Of a stretch of DNA of 64,000 nucleotides, positions 53,872-63,552 are shown one piece after another; positions within the stretch are counted from its first letter, which is position 1; each line of letters begins with the position of its first letter. The DNA comes from Dinoroseobacter shibae DFL 12 = DSM 16493 (GTDB lineage Bacteria; Pseudomonadota; Alphaproteobacteria; Rhodobacterales; Rhodobacteraceae), in contig NC_009952.1 in NCBI RefSeq assembly GCF_000018145.1, positions 2,170,001 through 2,234,000 on the forward strand. The letters run 5' to 3'. A program made the translations under genes and the position numbers. Below the pieces are notes generated by a model. It had not been told where the DNA came from and did no database searches. It saw nothing but the letters and a program-made list of their open reading frames with translations.

Positions 53872-55461
53872 ATGAAGCTGTCAGCCTATCTAAGCCCTTC
53901 CAGACACGGTATATTCTACTTTCGTTGGCCTCTGCCTCACTCCGGGCGGGAGAAGCGAAGCACGGTTAAGTTATCGTTAAGAACAAGATGCCCACATCAA
54001 GCGGCAGACTTGGCACGATACTTGGCTGCACATGGAAGATTAGTGAGGGATAGCAACGCGTTGGCGGGACTGAGGCAGAGCGAGATACGCGAGAAGGTCC
54101 AGACTTACTTCAAGGCGCAACTGGACCAGTACCTTGACTGGCTGGACCGGCGCGGCCTGTCGAAGAACGCCCTTACCGATGCCCGCGAAGAAATGCTGGA
54201 CCACGAAAGCCTGCTAGAGTTGGAAACAACCTCCCCGATGTGGTTGCCCATCTCCCGGTTCAAGCGCGTCATGGACGTTTCAAACGAACAATGGGACGCC
54301 AGCCAGCCCCGGATCACGTTCCAGCTTCGCCAAGGTCGCCGGGACATGCTCAAGCGCGTTCTGGACGCCGCTGAGGGCCTTGAGCACTATTCCTATGACG
54401 ATGCCCCGGCCATCGCTTCCGCCCCTCTAGAGGCGCTCCCAGCCGCTCCCGGTGTCACACTTGAGAAAGCCATCGCGGATTACATGGACGAACACGCTCA
54501 CCGCTGGGACGAAAAGTATACCGACCAGATATGGGCGTTCTTGAACATCCTTGTCGAATATTGCGGGGCAGATCGCCAGCTTGCGTCGATCACCAAGCAG
54601 GACGCGCAGGAAATCAAGAAGGTTGTCAGAGCATTGCCGCAGAATCGGCATGTCAAACCCGAACTTAAAGGCCTCACTTTACAGGAGGTTGTACAGGTCG
54701 AGGGGCACCCCAAGATTTCGATTACAACCGTGAACAATCACATCTCAAACTTCATTCGCTTCTTCAAGTGGGCGAAGAACAACGACTACACGCCCCACGC
54801 TCTGTTTGAAGGCATGAAGGTGGCTAAAGCGAAAGCGAGCAAAACAGAGCGGAAGCCCTTTAGTCTCGCACAAACTCAACTCATGTATCACGAGTTGACT
54901 GAAAACACGTCTGGTCTCGTGCGCAAGCAAAGCCACAAATGGGGCACTCTGCTTGGCATGTTCACTGGGGCGCGTCTCAACGAGATATGCCAGCTATTGA
55001 TTTCTGACATTCAGCAGGAAGGCGGTACTTGGTTCTTGAACATTGATGACGAAGGTGACGAGCGAAAGCGTGTGAAGTCAAAGGCCAGCAAGCGGAAAGT
55101 TCCCATACACTCAGAACTACTTCGCATAGGCTTCTTGGAGTTTGTAGAAAGTCGCTCACGGGATGACCGGTTGTTTCAAGACTTCGAGTATCATCGTAAC
55201 GGCGGTTACGGGCGCAGCCTCAGCCGTTGGTTCAACGAAAACACTTTTCTCCCCAAGCTGGGGATCAAAAGCCGAGAGTTGGTTTTTCACAGCTTTCGGC
55301 ACACGATGGTTACGCGGCTCAGTCAAGCAAATGTACCCAACCCAATCGTGCAGTGCGTCGTTGGCCATGAGCGCGCAGGGGTCACACAGGACGTTTACTT
55401 CGCTGAAGGCTACACGCTGCCTCAGCTAAAGGATGCAGTTGAAAGGTTCAGTTGGCAGTGA
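53872..55461 (+). CDS. tyrosine recombinase / phage-type integrase
   Basis: 529-residue site-specific recombinase, the integrase of the island. Catalytic residues of the tyrosine-recombinase family are all visible: R368 in TGARLNEICQL, K in the ERKRVKSKASKRKVP region, H473 and R476 in VFHSFRHTMVTRL, H499 in VVGHERAG and nucleophile Y509 in TQDVYFAEGY. The first 60 residues (RHGIFYFRWPLP) resemble the arm-binding region of DUF6538-type integrases. 65 bp downstream of the tRNA, oriented away from it. Convergent with res (4 bp between). Confidence 0.95.
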   Translation: MKLSAYLSPSRHGIFYFRWPLPHSGREKRSTVKLSLRTRCPHQAADLARYLAAHGRLVRDSNALAGLRQSEIREKVQTYFKAQLDQYLDWLDRRGLSKNALTDAREEMLDHESLLELETTSPMWLPISRFKRVMDVSNEQWDASQPRITFQLRQGRRDMLKRVLDAAEGLEHYSYDDAPAIASAPLEALPAAPGVTLEKAIADYMDEHAHRWDEKYTDQIWAFLNILVEYCGADRQLASITKQDAQEIKKVVRALPQNRHVKPELKGLTLQEVVQVEGHPKISITTVNNHISNFIRFFKWAKNNDYTPHALFEGMKVAKAKASKTERKPFSLAQTQLMYHELTENTSGLVRKQSHKWGTLLGMFTGARLNEICQLLISDIQQEGGTWFLNIDDEGDERKRVKSKASKRKVPIHSELLRIGFLEFVESRSRDDRLFQDFEYHRNGGYGRSLSRWFNENTFLPKLGIKSRELVFHSFRHTMVTRLSQANVPNPIVQCVVGHERAGVTQDVYFAEGYTLPQLKDAVERFSWQ

Positions 55462-55465
55462 CGCG

Positions 55466-58060
55466 TCAGCCGTGACTTGGATACGGCTTTGCTTGTGGAC
55501 CCGAGAAAACCGCTGCCGCCTTGGTGGCTTCGCCAACGGCGGCTCTTACTTCCGGAGATTTCAAGTCCAAACACTTGCAAACGCCCTTTGATTCTTCAGC
55601 AACCGCTTCAATACGTTCAAAAAGGTGTCCGTGCGTTGCTTCGTATTCACAAAGACCGCGCAGCTTTGGCAGCGCGTCTTCTAAGTGTGTCCCGTGGGGA
55701 TCAACGATACTCGCTGCAATGGTTCCATCGGGCCGCTCCCTGAAAAAAATGAAGTCAGGGCGCATAATCTCTGGGTCGCCACCATAATCATATACAACGC
55801 CAAGTGACTCTGGCTTTGCTGACTTTGGGTTTCGATACCAAGCGACTGCGCCGGACAGATCATTTTCCGTTTTGATAACAAGCGGCTCCCAAGATGAATC
55901 CTCAAGAAACGGGAACAAGCCATCTGCATCACAAAGTAGGTGAAGTGGATAAGTAGGGATTGTTACCTCCGATTTGTCCTTTCTCACTTCCACCGTTGGC
56001 TGAAGGCTTATCTTCGGTGCTGCTAACATGACGTCCAACGGGTGCGCGCTGAGTTCCCGTAACTCGCGGTATACGTCCTGCCTTTCGTCACTCAGCCCTT
56101 TGATTGCAGCCTCATGCTCCGTCAGCCATTCATTGGCCAAGGCTTCGGCCTCGCCTTCCAGCTTGGCTTTGATTGTGTCCACAAGCCCGAGGGCCGCAAC
56201 ATCAGTGTGCGCCTCGATCAAGGCTTCTTCATAGTCTTCCGCGTCGGCATTCTGGTCTGCCAAGTGTTCGCTGTAGGTCTTGGCCAGATCGGGTGAGATC
56301 AAACGCGCCGCGCGCTTGTAGGCGTCTTCGATCACCGCATAGTCTGCGGCCTCCACGAAGTCGTCAAACGTCATCTTCTGGGTTTCAATGTCCGTTTTGA
56401 CTGTCTTGCCTTCGACCGTGAGAACGTCCGTCCGTGCTTTGGCAATCTCCGCCGCTAAGGCTGTCCGCTGCGCATCCAAAACACCATGCAGATGCGCATG
56501 GGCTTGCTTGCCAGCGTTTGCCAACAAACCATCCGCAGCGAGTTCATGTGCCAAGGCCGTCAGCCGTTTGATCGGTCTCGCTTGCTTCTTGGGCTTAGCG
56601 GCAGATGGCAGACTTACCAGCTTGTCCCACACCGCTTGCGGCACGTCCGGGTTAGGGGCCATTTCCTTTGGATTGATCAGCACTCGGCGTCCAGGCGGAC
56701 TATCGCCCGCGTCACCGCCTGACATGAGCGCCTCAACAACGGCTTTCACAGTTTCCTGATTGAACTTGGGCAACAGGCAATCGACCGCATTCAGCCGTTC
56801 ATTCCCCGGAATGCGCCGCGCAAGTGGGGTCCGTACCATGCGGCCCAATAGTTGCGTAATATGCGTCTGGTCAGATGCAGCCCGGAAAGACACCATCACT
56901 TCGGCTCTTGGACAATCCCAGCCAGTGCTGATTGCATCTTTGGCCAGCAAAACCCGTACATGGTCCGCTTCCTGAACACGCTGCGGTTCGATGTAAGGCA
57001 CAACGAAGCCACCGAAGTTTTCTTCCTTGTGTTCACCGAACACGTTGTAAACGCTGTCTGGCGGCAGGTCGGGCCAAGCGTCAAAGATGGTCTTCAGCCA
57101 TGTTCCCACATCATCTTTGTTGGGGGAGTTCGGCACCTGTAAAACCATCAACGGCTTGACCTTGGCACTATCGCCTTGCTCATCCGCATAAGCCGCCCAA
57201 GCCTTGCTCGACTCCTTCAGCTTCTCCGTCCCGCGCCGCAACAAGACCGTCGTGAAGTCGCCTGTGTCTTCGGGCACGTCCAGTGTGATCGTGTCCTTAA
57301 GCAAGCCCGATTCCTGCACCAGTTTGGCATCCACAACCACGTTCGGCAGCGCGGTGCGGTCCTTCATCGACTTCACCGCATCGTTGAACCGCTGCACGGT
57401 TGCCGACACGCCCCAGACAATCGGGATACCGGGCACCGCGCCTTGACCGTTGATCAGCCGCGTCACGATGGTTTGCGTTCCTTGCCTTGCATCCCGCATA
57501 CCCCGGTGCGCCTCATCCAGCACCAGATAAAGAGTCAGGTCCGGGTCTTCGATGGTGTTGCGGATCGTGTCCCAGATCGTGTGGGACCGGCCATCGGGCA
57601 TCAAAGGCGTGCCATCGACGGTCAGAACACCTTGGTCAGATGGGTCAGCACCCCGCACCAGCATGGAGTTCTTGCCCAGCTTCTGCGTATTCAGGAAATA
57701 CACCTTGCCCGGTTCAAACACCTCGCGTGAGAACGTATTTTCCACCGTCACAAGGTCAGAGGTCGTCAGCTTGTCCGCTGCCTCTTGCAGCCGCCACCGG
57801 GATTGCTCGTTCAGGGACGGATCATCGGAAAACCAGATCACCACCGCGCCGGGGTCAGGCTCAAACTCATAGTCGTCAGAGCCGAAGAACAACGCCTCGA
57901 ACACCGCAGCGGCCATGACCGTCTTACCGGCCCCCGTGGTTGCGGTCAGGGAAAAGGCGTTCTTCTCGCCATCCTCGTGCCAGCGTTTGCGGGCCTTCTT
58001 GAGCCGGTCCAGCACCTGGGCCACCGCATCGTCTTGGTAGTCTTTGAGCGTAAACTTCAT
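55466..58060 (-). CDS. type III restriction-like DEAD/DEAH helicase-nuclease (Res)
   Basis: 864-residue superfamily 2 helicase. Walker A in TATTGAGKTVMAAAV (residues 43-47 GAGKT), motif II DEAH in LVLDEAHRGM (182-185), motif VI QLLGRMVRTPLAR. The last 130 residues include PDFIFFRERPDGT and SIVDPHGTHLEDAL, the place of the PD-(D/E)xK nuclease; the usual Glu-x-Lys is replaced by DPHG, an altered or divergent site. Starts 3 bp after the mod stop, so mod and res form one operon. It appears intact although mod is disrupted. Confidence 0.87.
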   Translation of the reverse strand: MKFTLKDYQDDAVAQVLDRLKKARKRWHEDGEKNAFSLTATTGAGKTVMAAAVFEALFFGSDDYEFEPDPGAVVIWFSDDPSLNEQSRWRLQEAADKLTTSDLVTVENTFSREVFEPGKVYFLNTQKLGKNSMLVRGADPSDQGVLTVDGTPLMPDGRSHTIWDTIRNTIEDPDLTLYLVLDEAHRGMRDARQGTQTIVTRLINGQGAVPGIPIVWGVSATVQRFNDAVKSMKDRTALPNVVVDAKLVQESGLLKDTITLDVPEDTGDFTTVLLRRGTEKLKESSKAWAAYADEQGDSAKVKPLMVLQVPNSPNKDDVGTWLKTIFDAWPDLPPDSVYNVFGEHKEENFGGFVVPYIEPQRVQEADHVRVLLAKDAISTGWDCPRAEVMVSFRAASDQTHITQLLGRMVRTPLARRIPGNERLNAVDCLLPKFNQETVKAVVEALMSGGDAGDSPPGRRVLINPKEMAPNPDVPQAVWDKLVSLPSAAKPKKQARPIKRLTALAHELAADGLLANAGKQAHAHLHGVLDAQRTALAAEIAKARTDVLTVEGKTVKTDIETQKMTFDDFVEAADYAVIEDAYKRAARLISPDLAKTYSEHLADQNADAEDYEEALIEAHTDVAALGLVDTIKAKLEGEAEALANEWLTEHEAAIKGLSDERQDVYRELRELSAHPLDVMLAAPKISLQPTVEVRKDKSEVTIPTYPLHLLCDADGLFPFLEDSSWEPLVIKTENDLSGAVAWYRNPKSAKPESLGVVYDYGGDPEIMRPDFIFFRERPDGTIAASIVDPHGTHLEDALPKLRGLCEYEATHGHLFERIEAVAEESKGVCKCLDLKSPEVRAAVGEATKAAAVFSGPQAKPYPSHG

Positions 58061-59625
58061 GTCTCAGCGCCCCGTCGAGAAGCGAAAGTTCTTGAGGTAG
58101 GATTCATAGAGCCGCACGGCGTCCACCCCGTCAGGCAGGCCCTGTGCGACGGACTGAAAGCGCCTGTCGTCGTCGGTGACGATGTAGGCGATGCGGATTC
58201 CGTCCTTGGCCTCAATCGCCGCTATATAGGGTGCAGCGGCGTCCAGATCGGTCAGAAGACCATAGGTATCGGCCACGTCCCAGCCCGCCTCTGGCAGGCT
58301 GTCAATGCGTCGCCCTTCACTGCCTGCCTTCATCCACAGAAGCGGCGCAACACGGGCAAAGGCGCGGTTGTGGCTGACCGAAACCGGGGTTTCATAGCTG
58401 AGCGTGAAAAACTCGGCGTTTTCCGCGAAGCCATCGGCCATCGGGAACTCATCGGTGAACTTGTAGTCACCCTTGATCGGGTCGCCATCCGGCGTCTGGC
58501 CGGTGATCGCGGCCTTGATGCGTGGCTTGGTGATGTAGTCGCATATGCCCCATTGCTCCCACTCAGGATCACCGGGGCGCAGTCCATCACTTTTCAATGC
58601 CTGCTGTTCGCTGGCTTTAACTTCGTTGTTGGTTACGCAAATACACTGCCTGCGACCATCGTCTTGCCTGTTTAACCGCATGGTGGCGTGAAGGCTCGTG
58701 CCCGAACCCGAAAAGAAATCGAGTATGATTGCCGACTTGTTACCTCTTACAATTGGCCGAAGAGCATCCTCGACAGCGTACAGGCTTTTGGGAAATGGAA
58801 AGGTACGACCATTACCAAGAAACAGACCGATCAAATCGGTCCCATATGCTCCCGCATCATGGCTTGTTCGGTGCCATACTGTGCGAATTTTTCTGGTTGC
58901 TGCACCCTCAAACGCAACATCTGCGACGCCGGTAGTTTCATCACGACTCAGCACCCTAAGTGTACCGCTATCAATGTCTTTCCGGTGTTGCTCTGTAAGG
59001 TAGGTTAGGCCCCAAGATTTGCGTTTTTTGTCGTATTTACCCAGAGCTATGTAGCCTTCCTTGACTAAGGCATTGAACGTATCAACACCAACACCCCACC
59101 TGCCTAGCGAAAGGTCTTTTCGGACTGGCCATACAACAGCATGCCCGTGCTCATTGGAAAGCGAAAAATCAGGTTCCTCTGAAAGAGGTAGGTATTTTCC
59201 AGCTCCGACGATCTTGCCAAGTTTTGGGTCAATCCAAATCGGATAGAACATTTGTTCTCGGTCTTTACGTTGAGCTTCATCACCAGAACGCAGCAAGCCC
59301 TTCCATCGAGGGCGAGCCAAACCATCTGCGGTTTCTTTTTCCTCCTTAACCGTCAGCAAATCATCATCTGCTGAGTAAATTTGACATTCTGGACCAAAGC
59401 AAAAGAAAGCATACTCCTCTACCCTCGACAGGTAGCCCTGAGTAACTCCTTTGGGGTTATTGACGATAGTCACTTGTTGAATTGTATGGTCAGGTAGCGT
59501 TTGCTCCAACAGCAATCCCAACCGACGCACCTCGTGCTCATCAATTGTTACGATCAATGCTGACCTGCTCCCCTGAAATGTCCTCAAATTTTGGTTAGCC
59601 TGTTCTCTAAGTGAGGAGACAGACG

Positions 59626-59892
59626 ATGAAGAGAAGCCGTTTCAGTGAAGAACAGATCATTGGCATTCTTAAGGAGCACCAGGCTGGGTTGGGCGCGAAG
59701 GAGTTGTGTCGCAAGTACGGGATCAGTGACGCGACCTTCTACAAGTGGCGATCCAAGTATGGTGGCATGGAAGTGTCAGATGCGCGACGTTTGAAGACGC
59801 TGGAATCTGAGAACGCCAAACTGAAGAAGATGCTGGCTGAGCAGATGATGGATGTTGCGACGCTTAAGGAAATGCTTGGAAAAAACTTCTGA
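59626..59892 (+). CDS. IS3-family transposase OrfA
   Basis: 88 residues with an HTH_Tnp_1 helix-turn-helix ([20 protein letters not shown], then [18 protein letters not shown]) and a C-terminal leucine-zipper heptad region ([18 protein letters not shown]). ATG with GAGGAG upstream. It ends KEMLGKNF beside AAAAAAC, a slippery stretch; the -1 frame stays open from there through orfB, so a frameshifted OrfAB fusion transposase is expected. Confidence 0.95.
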   Translation: MKRSRFSEEQIIGILKEHQAGLGAKELCRKYGISDATFYKWRSKYGGMEVSDARRLKTLESENAKLKKMLAEQMMDVATLKEMLGKNF

Positions 59893-59915
59893 GGCCCGGT
59901 TCAAGGAGGAATGCC

Positions 59916-60737
59916 GTGGACTGGGCCATGAAGACAAAAGGCTACAATCAGCGCCGGGCGTGCGCGCTGGCGGGGATCGATCCGCGTGTGTATCGGCGTC
60001 GGTCGAAGCGCCTTGCCGACACGGAACTGCGGGTGAGGATGAAAGAACTGGCGTCCGAGCGGCGTCGGTTCGGTTATCGCCGCCTGCACATGCTGCTGAA
60101 GCGTGAGGGCTGGGAGGTAAACTGGAAGAAACTGTACCGGCTCTACCGCGACGAAGGGTTAACCGTTCGTAAACGGGGCGGACGCAAGCGCGCAGTGGGC
60201 ACCAGGACGCCCATGGCGATCCCGCAGGGGCCAAACCAGAGGTGGTCCCTCGACTTCATGTCGGATGCGCTGGAAGACGGGCGTCGGTTCAGGGTGCTAA
60301 ACGTGATTGATGACTTTAGCCGGGAATGTCTGGCCGCTGTGGTCGATACATCCATCAGCGGCGCACGTGTCGCCCGCGAGTTGGATCGGATCGCCGAGCT
60401 GCGTGGGTACCCCTGCCTTGTGGTCAGCGACAATGGAACCGAACTGACAAGCAACGCGATGCTGAAATGGCAGGAAGACCGTAAAGTCGACTGGCACTAC
60501 ATCGCGCCCGGAAAGCCCATGCAGAATGGCCTCGTCGAAAGCTTCAACGGGAGGATGCGAGAGGAATGCCTGAACGAACACCTGTTCCCGTCACTGCGCC
60601 ATGCCTGCCGCATGATTGCGGCATGGCGCGACGACTACAACCACCACCGCCCGCACTCGAGTCTCGACGGGCTCACCCCGCGGGAGTATCACCAACGGTC
60701 AAGAGAGGACCAAACCCTGAACAGAGCTAACCTATAA
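59916..60737 (+). CDS. IS3-family transposase OrfB (DDE integrase core)
   Basis: 273 residues, frame -1 relative to orfA, listed from its own GTG but more probably made as OrfAB by frameshifting. HTH_21 region ([20 protein letters not shown]), then rve core with catalytic D in [11 protein letters not shown] in [11 protein letters not shown] and E in [16 protein letters not shown], spaced as D-D(35)E. C-terminal [15 protein letters not shown] is typical of the IS407 group. Confidence 0.95.
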   Translation: MDWAMKTKGYNQRRACALAGIDPRVYRRRSKRLADTELRVRMKELASERRRFGYRRLHMLLKREGWEVNWKKLYRLYRDEGLTVRKRGGRKRAVGTRTPMAIPQGPNQRWSLDFMSDALEDGRRFRVLNVIDDFSRECLAAVVDTSISGARVARELDRIAELRGYPCLVVSDNGTELTSNAMLKWQEDRKVDWHYIAPGKPMQNGLVESFNGRMREECLNEHLFPSLRHACRMIAAWRDDYNHHRPHSSLDGLTPREYHQRSREDQTLNRANL

Positions 60738-61412
60738 ACGCGGACTCAAAGGGGAGCAGGTCAATGCCCCAGAAGGCTTCAATAGCTGGCGAGCAACTTG
60801 AAGTCGCCTTTCCATGAATGCCAACCATTTCGAATGCCTGTAGACGTCTTCATCACCGACGTATTTATTGTTGTACTTCCAGTCGCTTGCACCCGAGTTA
60901 TATGGCGGGTCGATATAGATCACGTCGATCTTGCCGCGATGGGTGTAGGTCAGCGCCTCTAGCGCGTGGAAGTTCTCACCATTGATTACCGTGTGATAGG
61001 GCTTGTCGCCGCCGCGCTCGACTTTGCCGGTGCTGACCAGACCGGGATAGATGTAGTCGCGGAACTCGGCCACCACGATCAAGTCTTCGACCGGGACCGT
61101 CTGTGCCTCTGGCTCCGCTGCCTCGTGCAGCGTCAGGTCCGCTACCCGCTTGCCATCCTGCTTGTAGGTCCGGTTCACCTTCCACAGCCGCTGGTCGCCC
61201 TTGTCCGTGCTGCCACGGGGCGGCAACACCCGCACCTTGTCGCCCTTGCGGATGGGCCGTCCGGGCAGTTCCACGCTTTCTGGTGCATGGCGTTCAAAGT
61301 TCAGCCCAAAGGCGCGGCGATTGGCCAGCGCACGGAACTCCCGTTCCAGTTCATTGCCAAGTGTGGCGTCTTTGGCCTTGGCCTGTGCTATCAGGTCCGT
61401 CAGCCGCGACAT

Positions 61413-61751
61413 GCGCAGCCTCGTTGTGTGGTTTGGGTCGTGGTCTGCAAATGGCCTGCGGTCATGGTCTTGCTCTTGCGGCCCAAGTGGCCGGTTTGGA
61501 AATCACTAGATGTGGTGGGTAACTGTGCCCTCAGCCCTACAGTGGCAGACTGCACCGTGGCTGGCCAGCCAAAACCATCGGCTATGGCCTTGGAAATCCC
61601 TCGGAAAACCGCAGAACCGCAGCATCCCGCCTAACGAGAGGCAGACGCGCCCGGAGAGGCTCGGAAACGCCCGCTGAGCGGCTCTGTCCTGCATTGGCGA
61701 CAAGTGCCGACCGCAAGGCGGGAACGGCCCTCACAGGCCCGGAAATCGCGC
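61413..61751. other. intergenic region upstream of mod
   Basis: 339 bp between the XRE gene and mod, both read leftward. No credible gene. Holds the mod-res promoter and possibly the regulator's binding site. Confidence 0.45.
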
Positions 61752-62006
61752 CTACGCCTCTGCCCGCCCCTCGCCAATGGTCGTGACGATCTCCGACACC
61801 GCGCCCAAGCCTTCACAGGCTGCCATCCACTTGGCGAACTCGATCACGTCCAGCCTGCGTTCCTGCGTCTCGACCTTGGCCACGAAGGATTGCGGCTTGT
61901 CCAGCCGTTCGGCCAAGTCTGCTTGGGTCAATCCCGCATCAAGCCGCACCTGCCTGAGCCGCTGGCACAGGTAGACGTGTTCCGGGGTGCGAAGGGTCTT
62001 GGTCAA
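61752..62006 (-). CDS. XRE-family helix-turn-helix regulator
   Basis: 84-residue Cro/C1-type DNA-binding protein. HTH around LRQVRLDAGLTQADLAERLD then KPQSFVAKVETQERRLDV. Size and place, directly upstream of mod-res on the same strand, fit a restriction-modification controller (C-protein-like), though no C-box is recognised. No other domain. Confidence 0.9.
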   Translation of the reverse strand: MTKTLRTPEHVYLCQRLRQVRLDAGLTQADLAERLDKPQSFVAKVETQERRLDVIEFAKWMAACEGLGAVSEIVTTIGEGRAEA

Positions 62007-62105
62007 GTGACTGCCTGTTGATCGGATGCAGGCAGTCGAGTAATCCCAGGTCAGGATAATACCATTTTAGGATAATCAGACTATCCGGGGCTTTGGGGCC
62101 GTGGG

Positions 62106-62831
62106 ATGTCATTGCTTGGAAGGGAACGCCAAATGTGGATCGTTGCAATCCTCTGCGTCGGAACCGTTGTGGTCTGGTATTCCAACAAGCGCCGTGGCCA
62201 GCGGTTTGTCCGGGCGGTTCACTTTCTCGACTTGCTAGACAGTGGGGCGAATACAGACGAGGCAAACGGCAAGGTCGCCCGGTTGTTCACCAAGCATTCG
62301 ACACCGGAAACGGACGTTGCAGCTATCGAATACGCGACGGACAAGGCCAATCGCATGACTGACGGCAAACAACTGCCTTGGATAGACGAAGCCCGACAAC
62401 GCGGTTTCGCAATCGACAGTGGCGATACACGCTTCGACATGGCCCACATGTCAAATGCCCAACCGCAGGCGAACCGTCCTCAAGATTTTGCGGCAGATTT
62501 TTCCGAGGGCCAATCTACTACTGCACCGCACCGGACTTTCCCCCATGCCCCGTCCGTTCTGACAGACACCTACCATGCCGGGTTTGAGAAGATCGAAGCC
62601 AACAAGGACGCGCTGCGGTCTGCATTGCAGGCGATCATCTTCACCGGAGTACGTTGGGGCGTGCGGGGCGCAGTGGCGGGGTTTGTCTTCGGTCTTATCG
62701 TCCCAAGGCTGGGCGTTCTCAGCTACTATGAGATATGGGCTGTTCCCATCGTCGTCGCGTTCTTCACAGCTATGGCAGGCGTGGCGCTGGGGGCAGCCTA
62801 CGGCCTTCTGCGTTGGTTTCTCTCAGGATGA
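62106..62831 (+). CDS. membrane protein of unknown function, island cargo
   Basis: 241 residues (232 from the second ATG). One N-terminal hydrophobic helix (MWIVAILCVGTVVVWYSN), then a soluble middle region (HFLDLLDSGANTDEANGKVA), and two C-terminal helices (AVAGFVFGLIVPRLGVLSYY and IVVAFFTAMAGVALGAAYGL). No family recognised. Divergent from the XRE gene. Could be a defence or maintenance accessory of the island; nothing in it decides. Confidence 0.65.
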   Translation: MSLLGRERQMWIVAILCVGTVVVWYSNKRRGQRFVRAVHFLDLLDSGANTDEANGKVARLFTKHSTPETDVAAIEYATDKANRMTDGKQLPWIDEARQRGFAIDSGDTRFDMAHMSNAQPQANRPQDFAADFSEGQSTTAPHRTFPHAPSVLTDTYHAGFEKIEANKDALRSALQAIIFTGVRWGVRGAVAGFVFGLIVPRLGVLSYYEIWAVPIVVAFFTAMAGVALGAAYGLLRWFLSG

Positions 62832-62899
62832 ATGCTTAGACAGAGGGAGTGCATTGATCCCCGTATCTATCTGTTTTCCCTGCGCAATCGGGACGCCCG
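62832..62899. other. short non-coding stretch before the repeat cluster
   Basis: No feature seen. A candidate start of an ORF reading into the repeats has no support. Confidence 0.3.
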
Positions 62900-63237
62900 C
62901 ACCATAGGACAGAGAAGCCGAACCCACCATAGGACAGAAGGGACGGTACAGATCGGCAGTGGCCGGGACGATCCCGTGAAGTTGCTTTGCCTTTGGCTAT
63001 CTCACCTATAGGACAGAAACGGTCTCAGCCTTTGGAAGACCGCCAGTGCAAGCATCTGGATTCCCGCAAAAAATCACCCGCCCACACTTATGGACAGAAG
63101 ATTGATCCTTGATGGCACCGGACAACCACAAGCCCCTGATTTCCTGAGTGTTTTCTATCGCGCCACCTATAGGACAGATAGGCGAAATAAGGCACGCAGT
63201 ATCTGTCTGGCCAGATAATCAAGCTGTTGTCCTATAA
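62900..63237 (+). repeat. iteron-like repeat cluster (CACC(T)ATAGGACAGA), 5 direct and 1 inverted copy
   Basis: Copies: 62900-62913, 62925-62938 (25-bp period), 63003-63017, 63085-63098 (CACTTATGGACAGA, one variant) and 63165-63179, plus the inverted TGTCCTATA at 63229-63237. Copy starts 3, 4 and 5 are 80-82 bp apart. Followed by AT-rich DNA. Resembles the iteron block of a plasmid-type replication origin. Confidence 0.75.
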
Positions 63238-63552
63238 AATCATTTATAAACAATATCTTATAATCCATGCTCAAAACCGATTGATATACTTGCCTATCCC
63301 ATCTTCGATGAAATCCATTTCAACCTGCAATCCAAAACCACCATCCAATCCTGATACCTCTACATCAATCTCAAATCACATATTATCCCCGTAAGCTGTG
63401 CCTTGGACATCCTACCTCCGGGCTTCCCTTGTGATCCCTTTGACAACTTCTCAACATCCGGGCTACATAGTGACACTCATAAGTGAGACACAAAATGAAA
63501 CCTCTCACTTGGTATCCTAAGTTATTCAACGACTTAGAAAAATGGTGGCAAG
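63238..63552. other. AT-rich region next to the iteron-like repeats
   Basis: About 315 bp with no credible gene. From 63230 to 63360 the DNA is very AT-rich for this genome (TTTATAAACAATATCTTATA at about 63244), as in a DNA-unwinding element of an origin. The short ORF on the minus strand here has no family resemblance. Confidence 0.5.

Larger units (their letters stand above)
59561..60763 (+). mobile_element. IS3-family insertion sequence (IS407-group-like), 1203 bp
   Basis: Complete element with terminal inverted repeats beginning TGACCTGCTCCCCT (left) and ending AGGGGAGCAGGTCA (right). It contains orfA and orfB in -1 relation. The 4-bp target duplication and intact frames indicate a recent, potentially active copy. 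Confidence 0.94.
59557..60767. repeat. ATGC target-site duplication flanking the IS
   Basis: ATGC at 59557-59560 and at 60764-60767 directly border the element. 4-bp duplications are usual for the IS407 group of IS3. Confidence 0.9.
58064..61412 (-). pseudogene. type III-like DNA methyltransferase (mod), split by an IS3-family insertion
   Basis: N6-adenine or N4-cytosine methyltransferase of the beta/type III Mod group, about 713 residues before disruption. The 5' part is 60768-61412: start MSRLTDLIAQAKAKDATLG, motif IV VIYIDPPYNSGASDWKY, ending QLLKPSGAL. The 3' part is 58064-59556: IVTIDEHEVRRLGLLLEQ, motif I ILDFFSGSGTSLHATMRLN. Removal of the IS (59561-60763) and one ATGC copy joins PSGAL to IVTID in frame with no lost base. 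A TTG start inside the IS end gives a 507-residue C-terminal fragment lacking the DPPY site, so no active enzyme is expected. Confidence 0.93.

Noticed and set aside
62900-63237. CRISPR array
   Set aside because: Repeat unit is too short (about 15 bp), spacing irregular (25 to 82 bp), one copy inverted, and no cas gene present. Iteron-like cluster is the better reading.
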